From Pseudohalioglobus sediminis (lineage in GTDB: Bacteria > Pseudomonadota > Gammaproteobacteria > Pseudomonadales > Halieaceae): DNA of 64,000 bases. Below the pieces are notes generated by a model. It was given only the letters and a program-made list of their open reading frames with translations, was not told the DNA's origin and did no database searches. Positions 34,417-45,000 of the stretch are shown here, in pieces. The stretch is taken from positions 186,001 to 250,000 of the forward strand of contig NZ_VTUX01000001.1 of the NCBI RefSeq assembly GCF_008370495.1, read 5' to 3'. Every line of letters begins with the position of its first letter. The first letter of the stretch is position 1. The position numbers and the translations under genes are program-made.

Positions 34417-35861
34417 ACGCCCTGCCCGCCGTAGACAGAAACGCGCTGCTGGCGCGGCTTCGCGAAATCCTCCCCGCTGACGGCCTGATCGAAGACCAGG
34501 AAAGCCAGCGACCATTCGAATGTGACGGCCTGTCGCTGTATCGGGAGCTGCCGATTGCGGTGGCGCTGCCGGACACTGTGGAGCAGATACAGGCCATCCT
34601 GCGCTGCTGCCACTCCCTGCAGGTGCCGGTGGTGGCAAGAGGTTCAGGTACCGGTCTCTGCGCCGGGGCCATGCCCCACCCCGAGGGCCTGTTGCTGGGA
34701 TTGTCCAAGCTCAACAGGATTATTGAAATCGACGCGCAGGCGCGCAGCGCGCGCGTGCAACCGGGTGTTACCAATCTGGCCATTTCGCAGGCGGCCGCAC
34801 CCCATGGCCTCTACTACGGACCGGACCCGTCCTCGCAGATCGCCTGCAGCATCGGTGGCAATGTCGCGGAGAACTCGGGAGGCGTGCACTGCCTGAAGTA
34901 TGGCCTCACCACGCACAACCTGCTGGCGGTGGATATGCTCACCGTGGAAGGCGACAAGATCACCCTCGGTGGCGCCGGGCTGGACAGCCCGGGATACGAC
35001 CTGCTGGCATTGATCACCGGCTCCGAGGGGCTGCTCGGCATCGTCACCGAGGTCACGGTGAAACTGCTGCCGCAGCCGGAGCTGGCGCGGGTGGTAATGG
35101 CGGGCTTTGGCAGCGTGCGCGCGGCCGGTGACGCCGTGGGCGCCGTGATTGCTGCGGGCATCATTCCGGCGGGCCTGGAGATGATGGATGCGCTGGCGAT
35201 ATCGGCCGCTGAAGACTTCGCCAATGCAGGCTATCCACGGGACGCCCAGGCTCTGCTGCTGTGTGAACTGGACGGCACGGAGCAGGAAGTGGAGCAGCAC
35301 ATCGCCGCGGTGCGCGAAATCTTTACCGACCACGGCGCCACCTCCATCAGGGTATCGGCCGACGAGGCCGAGCGCGCCTTGTTGTGGCAGGGTCGCAAGT
35401 CAGCCTTCCCTGCCGTGGGGCGCCTGAGCCCGGACTATTACTGTATGGACGGCACTATTCCACGCAGCCAGGTAGCGCACGTGCTGGAGGAGATTGCCCG
35501 GTTGTCCGCGCAATACGGCCTGCGCTGCGCCAATGTATTTCACGCCGGCGACGGCAACCTGCACCCGCTGATCATGTTCGATGGCGGCTGCCCGGACGAA
35601 ATTGCCCGCGCGGAGAAGTTCGGCGCGGATATACTCGAACTGTCGGTAGCCGTGGGTGGCTGTATCACCGGTGAGCACGGCGTCGGTGTGGAAAAACTGG
35701 CGCAGATGCAAAGCCAGTTCAGTGAGGCCGAACTGCACCAGCTGGAAGACATCAAGCAGGCCTTTGATCCGGGGCTGACACTGAACCCGGGTAAAGGCAT
35801 TCCCATTCTCAAGCGCTGCCAGGAATACCGCAGCCTGCCTGGCCGGCATGGACATGGCTGA
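34413..35861 (+). CDS. glcD: Glycolate oxidase subunit GlcD (FAD-linked oxidase)
   Basis: GlcD is the catalytic flavin subunit of glycolate oxidase, which turns glycolate into glyoxylate and feeds electrons to the respiratory chain. The 482-residue protein has the FAD-binding 4 domain (PVVARGSGTGLCAGA, then GPDPSSQIACSIGGNVAENS) and the C-terminal cap with NVFHAGDGNLHP and GCITGEHGVGVEK. GTG 34413 is chosen since it overlaps the yjbQ stop; a longer frame would run inside yjbQ. The three glc genes overlap or nearly so (14 bases, then a 4-base gap). Confidence 0.93.
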   Translation: MNALPAVDRNALLARLREILPADGLIEDQESQRPFECDGLSLYRELPIAVALPDTVEQIQAILRCCHSLQVPVVARGSGTGLCAGAMPHPEGLLLGLSKLNRIIEIDAQARSARVQPGVTNLAISQAAAPHGLYYGPDPSSQIACSIGGNVAENSGGVHCLKYGLTTHNLLAVDMLTVEGDKITLGGAGLDSPGYDLLALITGSEGLLGIVTEVTVKLLPQPELARVVMAGFGSVRAAGDAVGAVIAAGIIPAGLEMMDALAISAAEDFANAGYPRDAQALLLCELDGTEQEVEQHIAAVREIFTDHGATSIRVSADEAERALLWQGRKSAFPAVGRLSPDYYCMDGTIPRSQVAHVLEEIARLSAQYGLRCANVFHAGDGNLHPLIMFDGGCPDEIARAEKFGADILELSVAVGGCITGEHGVGVEKLAQMQSQFSEAELHQLEDIKQAFDPGLTLNPGKGIPILKRCQEYRSLPGRHGHG

Positions 35862-36891
35862 TCGCACTGAAGCACTGCGCGAGGCGGTGGCGGCAGCGTG
35901 CGCTGATGCCAGCCCGCTGTATATCCGCGGCGGCGACAGCAAGCGCAAGCTGATCGGGCGCGACTGTGAAGCCACCCCACTGGATATTGGCGGACACAGC
36001 GGCATTATCGATTACCAGCCGGACGAACTGGTGCTGAGTGCACGTGCGGGCACACCGCTGGTGGCGCTGGCAGACGCGCTGGCCGAATATGGCCAGACCC
36101 TGCCCTTTGAACCGCCGCAACTGCAGGGTAGCGCTACGCTGGGTGGCACCCTGGCCTGCAATCTGTCCGGCCCCGCCCGCCCCTGGTTGGGCTCGATAAG
36201 GGATGCCGTACTCGGCGTACAACTGATCAACGGGCGCGCGCAAACGCTGGACTTTGGCGGCAAGGTCATGAAAAACGTGGCCGGGTACGATGTATCGCGA
36301 TTACAGGCCGGGGCACTGGGCACCCTGGGTGTCATCACCGCGGTGCATTGCAAGGTGCTGCCGCTGCCGGCAGCAACGCTCACCCTGGCTTATGACATGC
36401 CGGCCGCAGCAGCCATCTCGACCATGTGCACCCGCGCGCTGGAGTCGAGGCCGCTGACAGGCGCCTGCTGGCTGGAGGGACGCCTGTATCTGCGCCTGGC
36501 CGGCGCCGAGAATGCGGTGCGGCACACGGCGTCCCTGTGGGGCGGGGAGCAGGTCGACGACAGCATATGGGCACAGTTGCGGGAGCTTCAGCATCCGCTC
36601 TTCGAGGGTGGGGAGCCATTGTGGCGGCTGTCCTGCGCGCCCAATACGCCGCATATTGCGCAGCTGACCCGTGCTATCGACTGGGGCGGCGCGGTGCGCT
36701 GGCTACAGGGCGACGTGCGCACACTGAACCTGCCTGCAGGCGCGCACCTGACCCTGTTCCAGGGCGGCGATCGCAGCAGCGAAGTTCGCGGCAGGCTGGA
36801 CCCGGTGCAGCAGCAGCTGCAGCGACGAATCAAACAGGCTTTTGACCCGGCGGGTATATTCAACCCGGGCCGCCTGTATAGCTGGATTTAG
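35848..36891 (+). CDS. glcE: Glycolate oxidase subunit GlcE
   Basis: The second FAD-binding subunit of glycolate oxidase, 347 residues, usual for GlcE (about 350). It shows the FAD fold (LYIRGGDSKRKLIGR, ATLGGTLACNLSGPARPW) and GGKVMKNVAGYDVSRLQAG, then the short C-terminal PAGIFNPGRLY. The start lies within the last bases of glcD; ATG 35848 and ATG 35854 are both possible and differ by two residues. Lies between glcD and glcF in the canonical order. Confidence 0.92.
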   Translation: MDMADRTEALREAVAAACADASPLYIRGGDSKRKLIGRDCEATPLDIGGHSGIIDYQPDELVLSARAGTPLVALADALAEYGQTLPFEPPQLQGSATLGGTLACNLSGPARPWLGSIRDAVLGVQLINGRAQTLDFGGKVMKNVAGYDVSRLQAGALGTLGVITAVHCKVLPLPAATLTLAYDMPAAAAISTMCTRALESRPLTGACWLEGRLYLRLAGAENAVRHTASLWGGEQVDDSIWAQLRELQHPLFEGGEPLWRLSCAPNTPHIAQLTRAIDWGGAVRWLQGDVRTLNLPAGAHLTLFQGGDRSSEVRGRLDPVQQQLQRRIKQAFDPAGIFNPGRLYSWI

Positions 36892-36895
36892 CGCC

Positions 36896-38131
36896 ATGTA
36901 TGTCGATCTGCATCCCCGCCTGCAACAGGACCAGGACGCCGTCGAGGCAAGCAAGCTGATCAGCGCCTGTGTGCACTGCGGCTTCTGCCTGGCAACTTGC
37001 CCGACTTACCTGGACGGGGGTGACGAACGCGACAGCCCACGTGGGCGGATTTACCTGCTCAAACAGCTGCTGGAAACCGGCACGGCCGGCGCGGCGACCC
37101 GCCGCCACCTGGACAGCTGCCTGACCTGTCGCAGCTGCGAAACCACCTGCCCCTCCGGCATGCAGTATGGCAACCTGCTGGATATCGGCCGCGGCATGAT
37201 GGAGCGCGACGCACCGCGGCCACTGCCGCAGCGGGCGTGGCGAGGCCTGCTGCGGCAGGTGTTCTCGCGCCCCGCACTGTTTGCCCTGTTACTGCGTCCC
37301 GCACAGTGGCTGCGCCCGGCCCTGCCCCGCGCCCTGGCCGGCAAAATACCGCCCCGCCAGCAAGTGGGCGAGCCGCCCAGGGCACTGCACAAGCGGAGCA
37401 TGCTGGTGCTCGATGGCTGCGTGCAGCAGGCCGCCACGCCGGCTACCAACGCCGCCGCCGCGCGGGTGCTGGACCGCCTGGCCATCAGCCTGGTAGCGGT
37501 GCGCTCGGCCGGTTGCTGTGGCGCCGTCAACTATCACCTCGGCGCGCATGAGCCCGGCCTGGACAACATGCGCCGCAATATCGATGCCTGGTGGCCGCAG
37601 GTAGAAGCGGGCGTTGAGGCAATCGTGTCCTGCGCCACTGGCTGTGGCAGCATGCTTGCAGAGTATGGCAAGGCGCTGGCGCACGACCCCGGCTATGCTC
37701 ACAAGGCCGCCCGCATTGCAGCCCTGCACCGTGACATCGCCGAGGTGATTGCCGGGGAGGACCTGGCTGAACTTGGCCGCGCCGCCGGCACGCAGCGCAT
37801 CGCCGTGCATGTGCCCTGCAGCCAGCAACATGCCCTGCGCCAGGGTGGGATGGTACAGCGCGTGCTCAGCAGCGCCGGTTTCGAGTTGAGCGTCACCCGC
37901 GACGATCACCTTTGTTGCGGCTCTGCCGGCACCTATTCGGTGTTACAGCCGCAGCGGGCCGGCCGCCTGCGCGAACGCAAACTGGCCGCACTCAGTGGCG
38001 ACCGGCCCGACGTCATCGTCAGCGCCAATATCGGCTGCCAGTTGCACCTGGGTGAAGCCGCCGGCATACCGGTACGCCACTGGATAGAATTGCTCGACGA
38101 AGCTCTCGCCACGTCCGCGCCGAAAACATAA
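36896..38131 (+). CDS. glcF: Glycolate oxidase iron-sulfur subunit GlcF
   Basis: The 411-residue electron-transfer subunit. Two 4Fe-4S motifs are intact: CVHCGFCLATCP and CLTCRSCETTCP. Two CCG domains follow (SAGCCGAVNYHLG near 205, and HLCCGSAGTYSV near 340). ATG 36896 lies 4 bases after the glcE stop; the frame is open earlier but inside glcE. No glcC regulator, glcB malate synthase or glcG is present in the window, so control of this operon is not visible. The next gene is an unrelated acyl-CoA synthetase 62 bases away. Confidence 0.94.
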   Translation: MYVDLHPRLQQDQDAVEASKLISACVHCGFCLATCPTYLDGGDERDSPRGRIYLLKQLLETGTAGAATRRHLDSCLTCRSCETTCPSGMQYGNLLDIGRGMMERDAPRPLPQRAWRGLLRQVFSRPALFALLLRPAQWLRPALPRALAGKIPPRQQVGEPPRALHKRSMLVLDGCVQQAATPATNAAAARVLDRLAISLVAVRSAGCCGAVNYHLGAHEPGLDNMRRNIDAWWPQVEAGVEAIVSCATGCGSMLAEYGKALAHDPGYAHKAARIAALHRDIAEVIAGEDLAELGRAAGTQRIAVHVPCSQQHALRQGGMVQRVLSSAGFELSVTRDDHLCCGSAGTYSVLQPQRAGRLRERKLAALSGDRPDVIVSANIGCQLHLGEAAGIPVRHWIELLDEALATSAPKT

Positions 38132-38193
38132 ACCGTTGCCTGCGGGCCAGGATTCAGGTATTAACGCTTCACTACATAACAGGAAACCACACC

Positions 38194-39863
<1,670 letters not shown>

Positions 39864-39867
<4 letters not shown>

Positions 39868-40358
39868 CAGCCGTTACCACCTACTACCTGGAGATGCTTG
39901 CCAGGGAGCAGCTGTGCCCGCAAAGCGATGCCCGCGGTGTGCAGGTGAGGGAAGCCAGGGTCAAGCAATACCCCTTCAATCGCTTCCTGTACAGCCTGGT
40001 CGGCGCCCCCTGGCAGTGGACCGACAAGCTGACTTGGAGCGACGAGCAATGGCAGGCCTATGCCGAGGCTGATGACCTGCGTACCTGGGTCGCATACAGT
40101 GACGGCGCCCCCGCCGGCTACTTCGAGTTGCAGAAACAGGGCACAGCGGTGGAGATCATGTATTTCGGGCTGACGCCCGCCTTTATCGGCAGGGGCATCG
40201 GCGGCTACCTGCTGAGCAATGCCCTGCAACAGGCCTGGGACTGGCAGCCGGTATCGCGGGTCTGGGTACACACCTGTTCACTTGATCACCCCGCCGCGCT
40301 GGCCAACTACCAGGCCAGGGGTATGCGGCTGTACCGGACCGAGGAAGAGAAAGCCTAG
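39864..40358 (+). CDS. GNAT family N-acetyltransferase
   Basis: A 164-residue acetyl-CoA-dependent transferase. The acetyl-CoA loop is FIGRGIGGYLLSNA (motif A, R-x-x-G-x-G type), preceded by the beta strand VEIMYFGLTPA; the end (NYQARGMRLYR) is the usual motif B. GTG 39864 overlaps the upstream stop codon. The pairing with an acyl-CoA synthetase recalls protein-acetyltransferase control of such enzymes, but the link is only by position. Its 3' end overlaps the convergent gene by 4 bases. Confidence 0.85.
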
Positions 40359-40960
40359 CCGCCCTTGCGCGGGCCGCCCGGACGCGGGCCGCCCGGCGCC
40401 CGCAACAATAGTTCGAGACGACTGTCCGCCAGTAACACCGAGCGTTCCACTTCCAGCCCCTGCAACAGCTGTTTAAGCCTGCCCTGCGGATGAGGCCGGT
40501 ACCCTTCCAGGCGCCGCTCCCGCGGCCGCAGCCTCAGTTCGTCCTCGGCAACGATGGCGTACTTCCTGTCCCGTTGCTCACTGCGCGTATTGTGCACGCT
40601 GAAACAGTGCGCCCGGCCACCGGGGACCATGCGCGGGCGCAGCACGTCCATTACAGCCGTCACCGCGGCTTCGTCAAGGTAGTTGAAGATGTCCCAGAAC
40701 AGGCAGATATCGAAGCGCACATCGTCCGCATACCACAGCAGTTCGCGCACGCGCTGCTGCAAGCTGTTGTCCTCGTCGTCGCTGCGCGACAGGGGTAGTT
40801 CGGCAAACAGGTCGTTGAAATACAGGCGGCAGGGGAAAGCGGAAAAAAATGCCACTGTCTCCGGCTGTACAGGCCCGATATGCAGCACGCTGAGGTGCCG
40901 CTCCTCCTTGAGAGCCTGCAACAGTCCCGACAGCAGCTGGCTTCCCTGCTGCTCAGTCAT
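40355..40960 (-). CDS. Methyltransferase-fold-like protein of unknown function
   Basis: A 201-residue cytosolic protein. I see a Rossmann-like pattern: SVLHIGPVQPETVAFFSAF as a loose motif I, FDICLFWDIFNYLDEAAVTA as the strand-helix often called motif II in class I SAM methyltransferases, and LRPRMVPGGRAHCFSV after it. Motif I lacks the normal E/DxGxGxG, so it may be inactive. The C terminus ends in a Gly/Pro/Arg-rich tail (RAPGGPRPGGPRKGG). It lies 21 bases after the bactofilin gene on the same strand, a likely two-gene operon. Family name not recognised. Confidence 0.6.
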   Translation of the reverse strand: MTEQQGSQLLSGLLQALKEERHLSVLHIGPVQPETVAFFSAFPCRLYFNDLFAELPLSRSDDEDNSLQQRVRELLWYADDVRFDICLFWDIFNYLDEAAVTAVMDVLRPRMVPGGRAHCFSVHNTRSEQRDRKYAIVAEDELRLRPRERRLEGYRPHPQGRLKQLLQGLEVERSVLLADSRLELLLRAPGGPRPGGPRKGG

Positions 40961-40981
40961 GGTGCTAACGGAATTCGTGCG

Positions 40982-41509
40982 TCAGCCGCTTTTCAGGTCC
41001 AGTTCCGGCGCTTCCGACTTGCTGTCCGCGGCCTTGGAGGCCAGTGACACCTTGGCCGCCGGTTCGCCTGGATCCATATCGATGGCGCCCTTGAAGATGG
41101 CCCCGTCTTCCAGTGTCATGCGCGGGGCAGTGATATTGCCACGCACGTTGCCTGACTTTGAGATAAGCACTTTTTCGATCCCGCGAATATCGCCGGAAAC
41201 CTCGCCATCGATGCGCACGGTGCGCGCGGTGATGTCGGCATTGACCTTACCGGACTCACCCACGGTGACCTCGTGGGCGCCCAGATCGACAGTGCCCTCG
41301 ACTTTGCCCTGAATCACCAGGTCCTCGTCTCCGGTCACGGTACCCTTGATTTCGATACTGGGTCCTATCATGGCGGTGCTCCTTGGCTTGGTCGTATTGT
41401 TGCTGGCCCCGGGGGCCGGGTTGGCGGTAGCAGTGGTCGAGGGCGCAGACCGCGCACTCTCCGGCTGTGCCGGGGGTGCCGACTGCTTATTCTTATTGCG
41501 TTCAAACAT
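40982..41509 (-). CDS. Bactofilin (polymer-forming cytoskeletal protein)
   Basis: Bactofilins polymerise without nucleotide into filaments that organise cell-envelope sites. The 175-residue protein has a 45-residue disordered N-terminal part rich in Ala, Pro and Thr, then the right-handed beta-helix (about 47-150) with regular repeats such as GTVTGDEDLVIQGKVEGTVD and GEVSGDIRGIEKVLISKSG. The tail (SKSEAPELDLKSG) is acidic and disordered. The common neighbour LytM/M23 peptidase is absent; instead it is followed by the methyltransferase-like gene. Assignment is secure from the beta-helix repeat. Confidence 0.92.
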   Translation of the reverse strand: MFERNKNKQSAPPAQPESARSAPSTTATANPAPGASNNTTKPRSTAMIGPSIEIKGTVTGDEDLVIQGKVEGTVDLGAHEVTVGESGKVNADITARTVRIDGEVSGDIRGIEKVLISKSGNVRGNITAPRMTLEDGAIFKGAIDMDPGEPAAKVSLASKAADSKSEAPELDLKSG

Positions 41510-41845
41510 CGAATCATCACCTCGCTTGGAACGGGCGATTTATCGTACCAGCGACCTCTGACCGGAACCAGACCAAAGCGCACATTTCGCAACAATCCGG
41601 TCTCAGGTGGCGGCGAGCGATGAATTCGTTATATCGATCCGCGGCTATCAGAACAAAACGTTGTTGGCGAGAAGCGCCCGGCTTTGCTTAGATTAGGGTG
41701 TACCCGCGGGTACCCTTCGCTGTATTGCTTCGCTGTTAAAGTCAAATACACGCCAGAACAGACTCGAAACGAACACCGTACGCGGTGAGCGAGGCAGACC
41801 TCGCAGCCCCGCACGGAGATCACATCTCACTCGGAGGCAGTCTTT
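41510..41845 (+). other. Intergenic region upstream of rmf
   Basis: This 336-base stretch between the bactofilin gene and rmf contains no gene that I can support. It should hold the rmf promoter and perhaps the bactofilin promoter on the other strand. The visible feature is a 14-base perfect palindrome at 41700-41713; no clear -35/-10 pair stands out to me. Confidence 0.6.
41700..41713. repeat. Perfect palindrome GTACCCGCGGGTAC upstream of rmf
   Basis: A 14-base self-complementary site 132 bases before the rmf ATG, inside a stretch that includes GGGTGTACCCGCGGGTACCC. It could be an operator or a chance GC-rich palindrome. Confidence 0.4.
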
Positions 41846-42049
41846 ATGAGAAGACAGAAGCGCGATATGAATTCCAGGGCATTCGACAAGGGTTATCAGG
41901 CGGGCCTGGGTGGCCGCAGCCAGGAAGATTGCCCCCACGAAAACGATGCCCACCGCCAGGCCTGGATTTCCGGCTGGCGGGAAGGTCGCTCAGACCATTG
42001 GGATGGGCTCACCGGTGTATCCGGTGTGCACAAATTGCGCGCTGTCTAG
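41846..42049 (+). CDS. rmf: Ribosome modulation factor RMF
   Basis: RMF binds 70S ribosomes in slow growth and pairs them into inactive 100S dimers. The 67-residue protein starts MRRQKRDMNSRAFDKGYQAG and continues GGRSQEDCPH and ISGWREGRSD, closely matching the E. coli sequence (MKRQKRD, RGYQAGIAGRS, WLGGWREA). It is about 12 residues longer, at the C terminus. A strong ribosome site CGGAGG stands eight bases before ATG. The gene is alone and converges on the glutamate dehydrogenase gene, 36 bases apart. Confidence 0.95.
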   Translation: MRRQKRDMNSRAFDKGYQAGLGGRSQEDCPHENDAHRQAWISGWREGRSDHWDGLTGVSGVHKLRAV

Positions 42050-42085
42050 GCTGCGGCGAGCCCCCAAAACTCCAGTAGCGCCACC

Positions 42086-45000
42086 CTAGCCCGGCCCCGT
42101 TGCGGGGCTTTGCGCGGCACTGCGCAAACTGCTTTGCGCGAGATCGAGCAGTTCCCGGTTCGCCACCGCAAACATGGCGAAGTCGGGCGCTTCGTTGGCA
42201 TGCAGCTGTGCCAGCATGTCCTGCCAACGCTCCAGTAGCGCGCCCTGCTCTGCCTCCCAGCGCTGCAGGCAGGTCAGTAGATTGCCATCGTCGGGCAGGT
42301 ACTTCAGTGCACCCACCGCCAGTGTGCGCTGCTGCCATTCCAGGTCTTCGAGATAGGTATCCCGGGCCAGGGCCTGCCATTCGTTCTCCACCTTGGAGGC
42401 GAGTATCTGCGCGCTGAACCAGTCGAGTTCAAGTCGTTCACCCATGAAGAAGTAAAGCCGCGCCACATCCTGCAGCGGCGCCTCGGTCTCTGTGGCCACC
42501 TGAATGATACCCAGCGCGGTGTAGGCCTGGTGCGTGCCGGCAACGCGGGCCGCCAGGTCCTCTCCCACACCCTGCTCCAGGTAGCGCTCGTATGTCGCCT
42601 GGTATTGCTCCGCCGTGCTACCACGCAGCATGTCCGGGAAGGCGTCGCCAAGGGCTTCCAGGCCGGCGCTGAACTCCTGTACGAGGGCTGTCGGCTTCAG
42701 CTCGTGCCGGCGATTCCGCAACAGCCAGCGCGTGCCGCGTTTCACCAGACGCAACAGCTTGAGCATCATATCCATCTGCACGTCGTTGCCGACCTTGTGA
42801 TCCAGTAACTCGATCCAGTCCCACAATTCGCGCAGGCGGAACAGTTCCATGACCGTGATGTAGGCCCGGGCCACGTCCGCGGCACCCGCCCCCGTCGCAC
42901 GTGCCTGGCGCAGTACAAAATTGAGCCCCATGCGGTTGATGATGTCATTGGCCAGTTGCGTCGCCATGATCTCACGGTGCAGGCGGTGGCTGAGTATCTC
43001 CTCGCCGTACTCATCGACCAGGCGCCCGGGGAACGCTGTCTTGACCAGGTCTGACAGGAAGGGATCGGCGCCCAGGTCAGAGTCGATCAACTCTTCCTTG
43101 AGAATGGCCTTGCTGTAGGAAATGAGGATCGACAGCTCAGGGCGCGTCAGCGGCTGGTTGTGCGCCCGGCGCTCGGTCAACTCTTCCTCGCTGGGCAGAA
43201 ACTCAAGGGCGCGGTCGATGCGACCCGCTTCCTCCATGCTCTGGATGAGCCGGCGGTATTCCCCAAAGCGCTCCTCGGCCTGGCGCTCCACCAGGCTGAT
43301 GGCCTGCACCTGGCGGTAATTGTTTTTCAGCACCAGCCGCGACACATCGTCGGTCATCGCCACCAGCAACTGGTTGCGCTGCTTTTCCGTCAGGTCGCCG
43401 CGGGCGACTACCGCGTTGAGCAGGATCTTGATATTGACCTCATGGTCTGAGCAATCGACGCCGCCGGCGTTATCGATAAAGTCGGTATTGGAGCGCCCGC
43501 CGGCAAGCGCGTATTCCACGCGTGCCAGCTGCGTCATACCGAGATTGCCGCCCTCGCCTACCACCTTGCAGCGCAGGGCCCTGCCATCTACCCGCAGGCT
43601 GTCATTGGCCTTGTCGCCGACGGCCACGTGGGATTCACTGGAGGCCTTCACGTAGGTGCCGATGCCGCCGTTCCACAGCAGGTCGACGCGCGCCCGCAGC
43701 AGGTGCGAAATCAGCTCGTTGGGTGTCAACTGCTGCGCTTCGATATCAAAACACTCACGCATCTCCTCGGAAATGGTGATGGACTTGGCGGCGCGGGAAA
43801 ACACCCCGCCACCGGCCGAAATCAGCTCGCGGTTATAGTCTGCCCAGCTCGATCGCGGCAGGTTGAAGAGCCGTTCGCGTTCCTGATAGCTGGTCTCGGC
43901 ATCCGGGTTGGGGTCGACAAAAATATGCAGGTGATTGAACGCCGCCAGCAGCCTGATATGACGCGACAGCAGCATGCCGTTACCGAACACGTCGCCGGCC
44001 ATGTCGCCAATTCCCACCACCGTGAAGTCGGTGTTTTGCACATCCACACCCATCTCGCGGAAATGGCGCTGCACCGAAACCCAGGCGCCCTTGGCGGTGA
44101 TGCCCATTTTCTTGTGGTCATAACCGGCACTGCCGCCAGAGGCAAAGGCGTCGCCGAGCCAGAAGTCATATTCCGCCGAAAGACCGTTAGCGATGTCAGA
44201 AAAGGTCGCGGTACCCTTGTCGGCAGCCACTACCAGGTAGGGATCGTCATCGTCCTTGGCGACACAGTGCGGGGGGCGAACTACCGACACCTCGCCCCGG
44301 TTATCCGTAATATCGAGCAAGCCGCGGATAAACATTTTGTAGCACTCGATGCCTTCCTGCTGCACCTCGTCACGGGACATGTCCGCACGCAGCTGGCGGG
44401 CGACAAAGCCCCCCTTTGCGCCCACCGGTACGATGACCGCATTCTTTACCTGCTGCGCTTTCACCAGGCCCAGCACCTCGGTGCGAAAATCCTCCTGGCG
44501 ATCCGACCAGCGCAAGCCGCCGCGCGCCACCTTGCCGCCACGCAGGTGAACCCCCTCCACGCGAGGCGAATAGACATACACCTCGTACAGGGGCACGGGC
44601 CGCGGCATGTCGGGAATGGAGGCCGGCTTCAGTTTCAGGGAAATGTAGGACTTGAGGCCGCCGCCGGGTTCCTGCTGGAAGAAATTGGTGCGCTGCGTCG
44701 CTTTGACCAGTTTGACATACTGGCGGATGATCCGGTCCTGGCCCAGGTTTTCCACCTCTTCCAGGGACGTCAGGATGCGCTCTTCCACCGCCAGCTCGCG
44801 TTCCGCGCGCCAGTCTTCATCACCATCGAACACCGGTGAGAACCGGGTCAGGAACTGCTCCACGATTAACGCGGTAATGTGCAGGTGCTGCGCCATCGTC
44901 TCGGCAATGTAGTCAACGCTGTAGGGGAAATTGAGCTGCAGCAAATACCGGGCATAGGCCCGCAACAGCGCAATTTCACGCCAGTTCAGGCGCGTACCGA

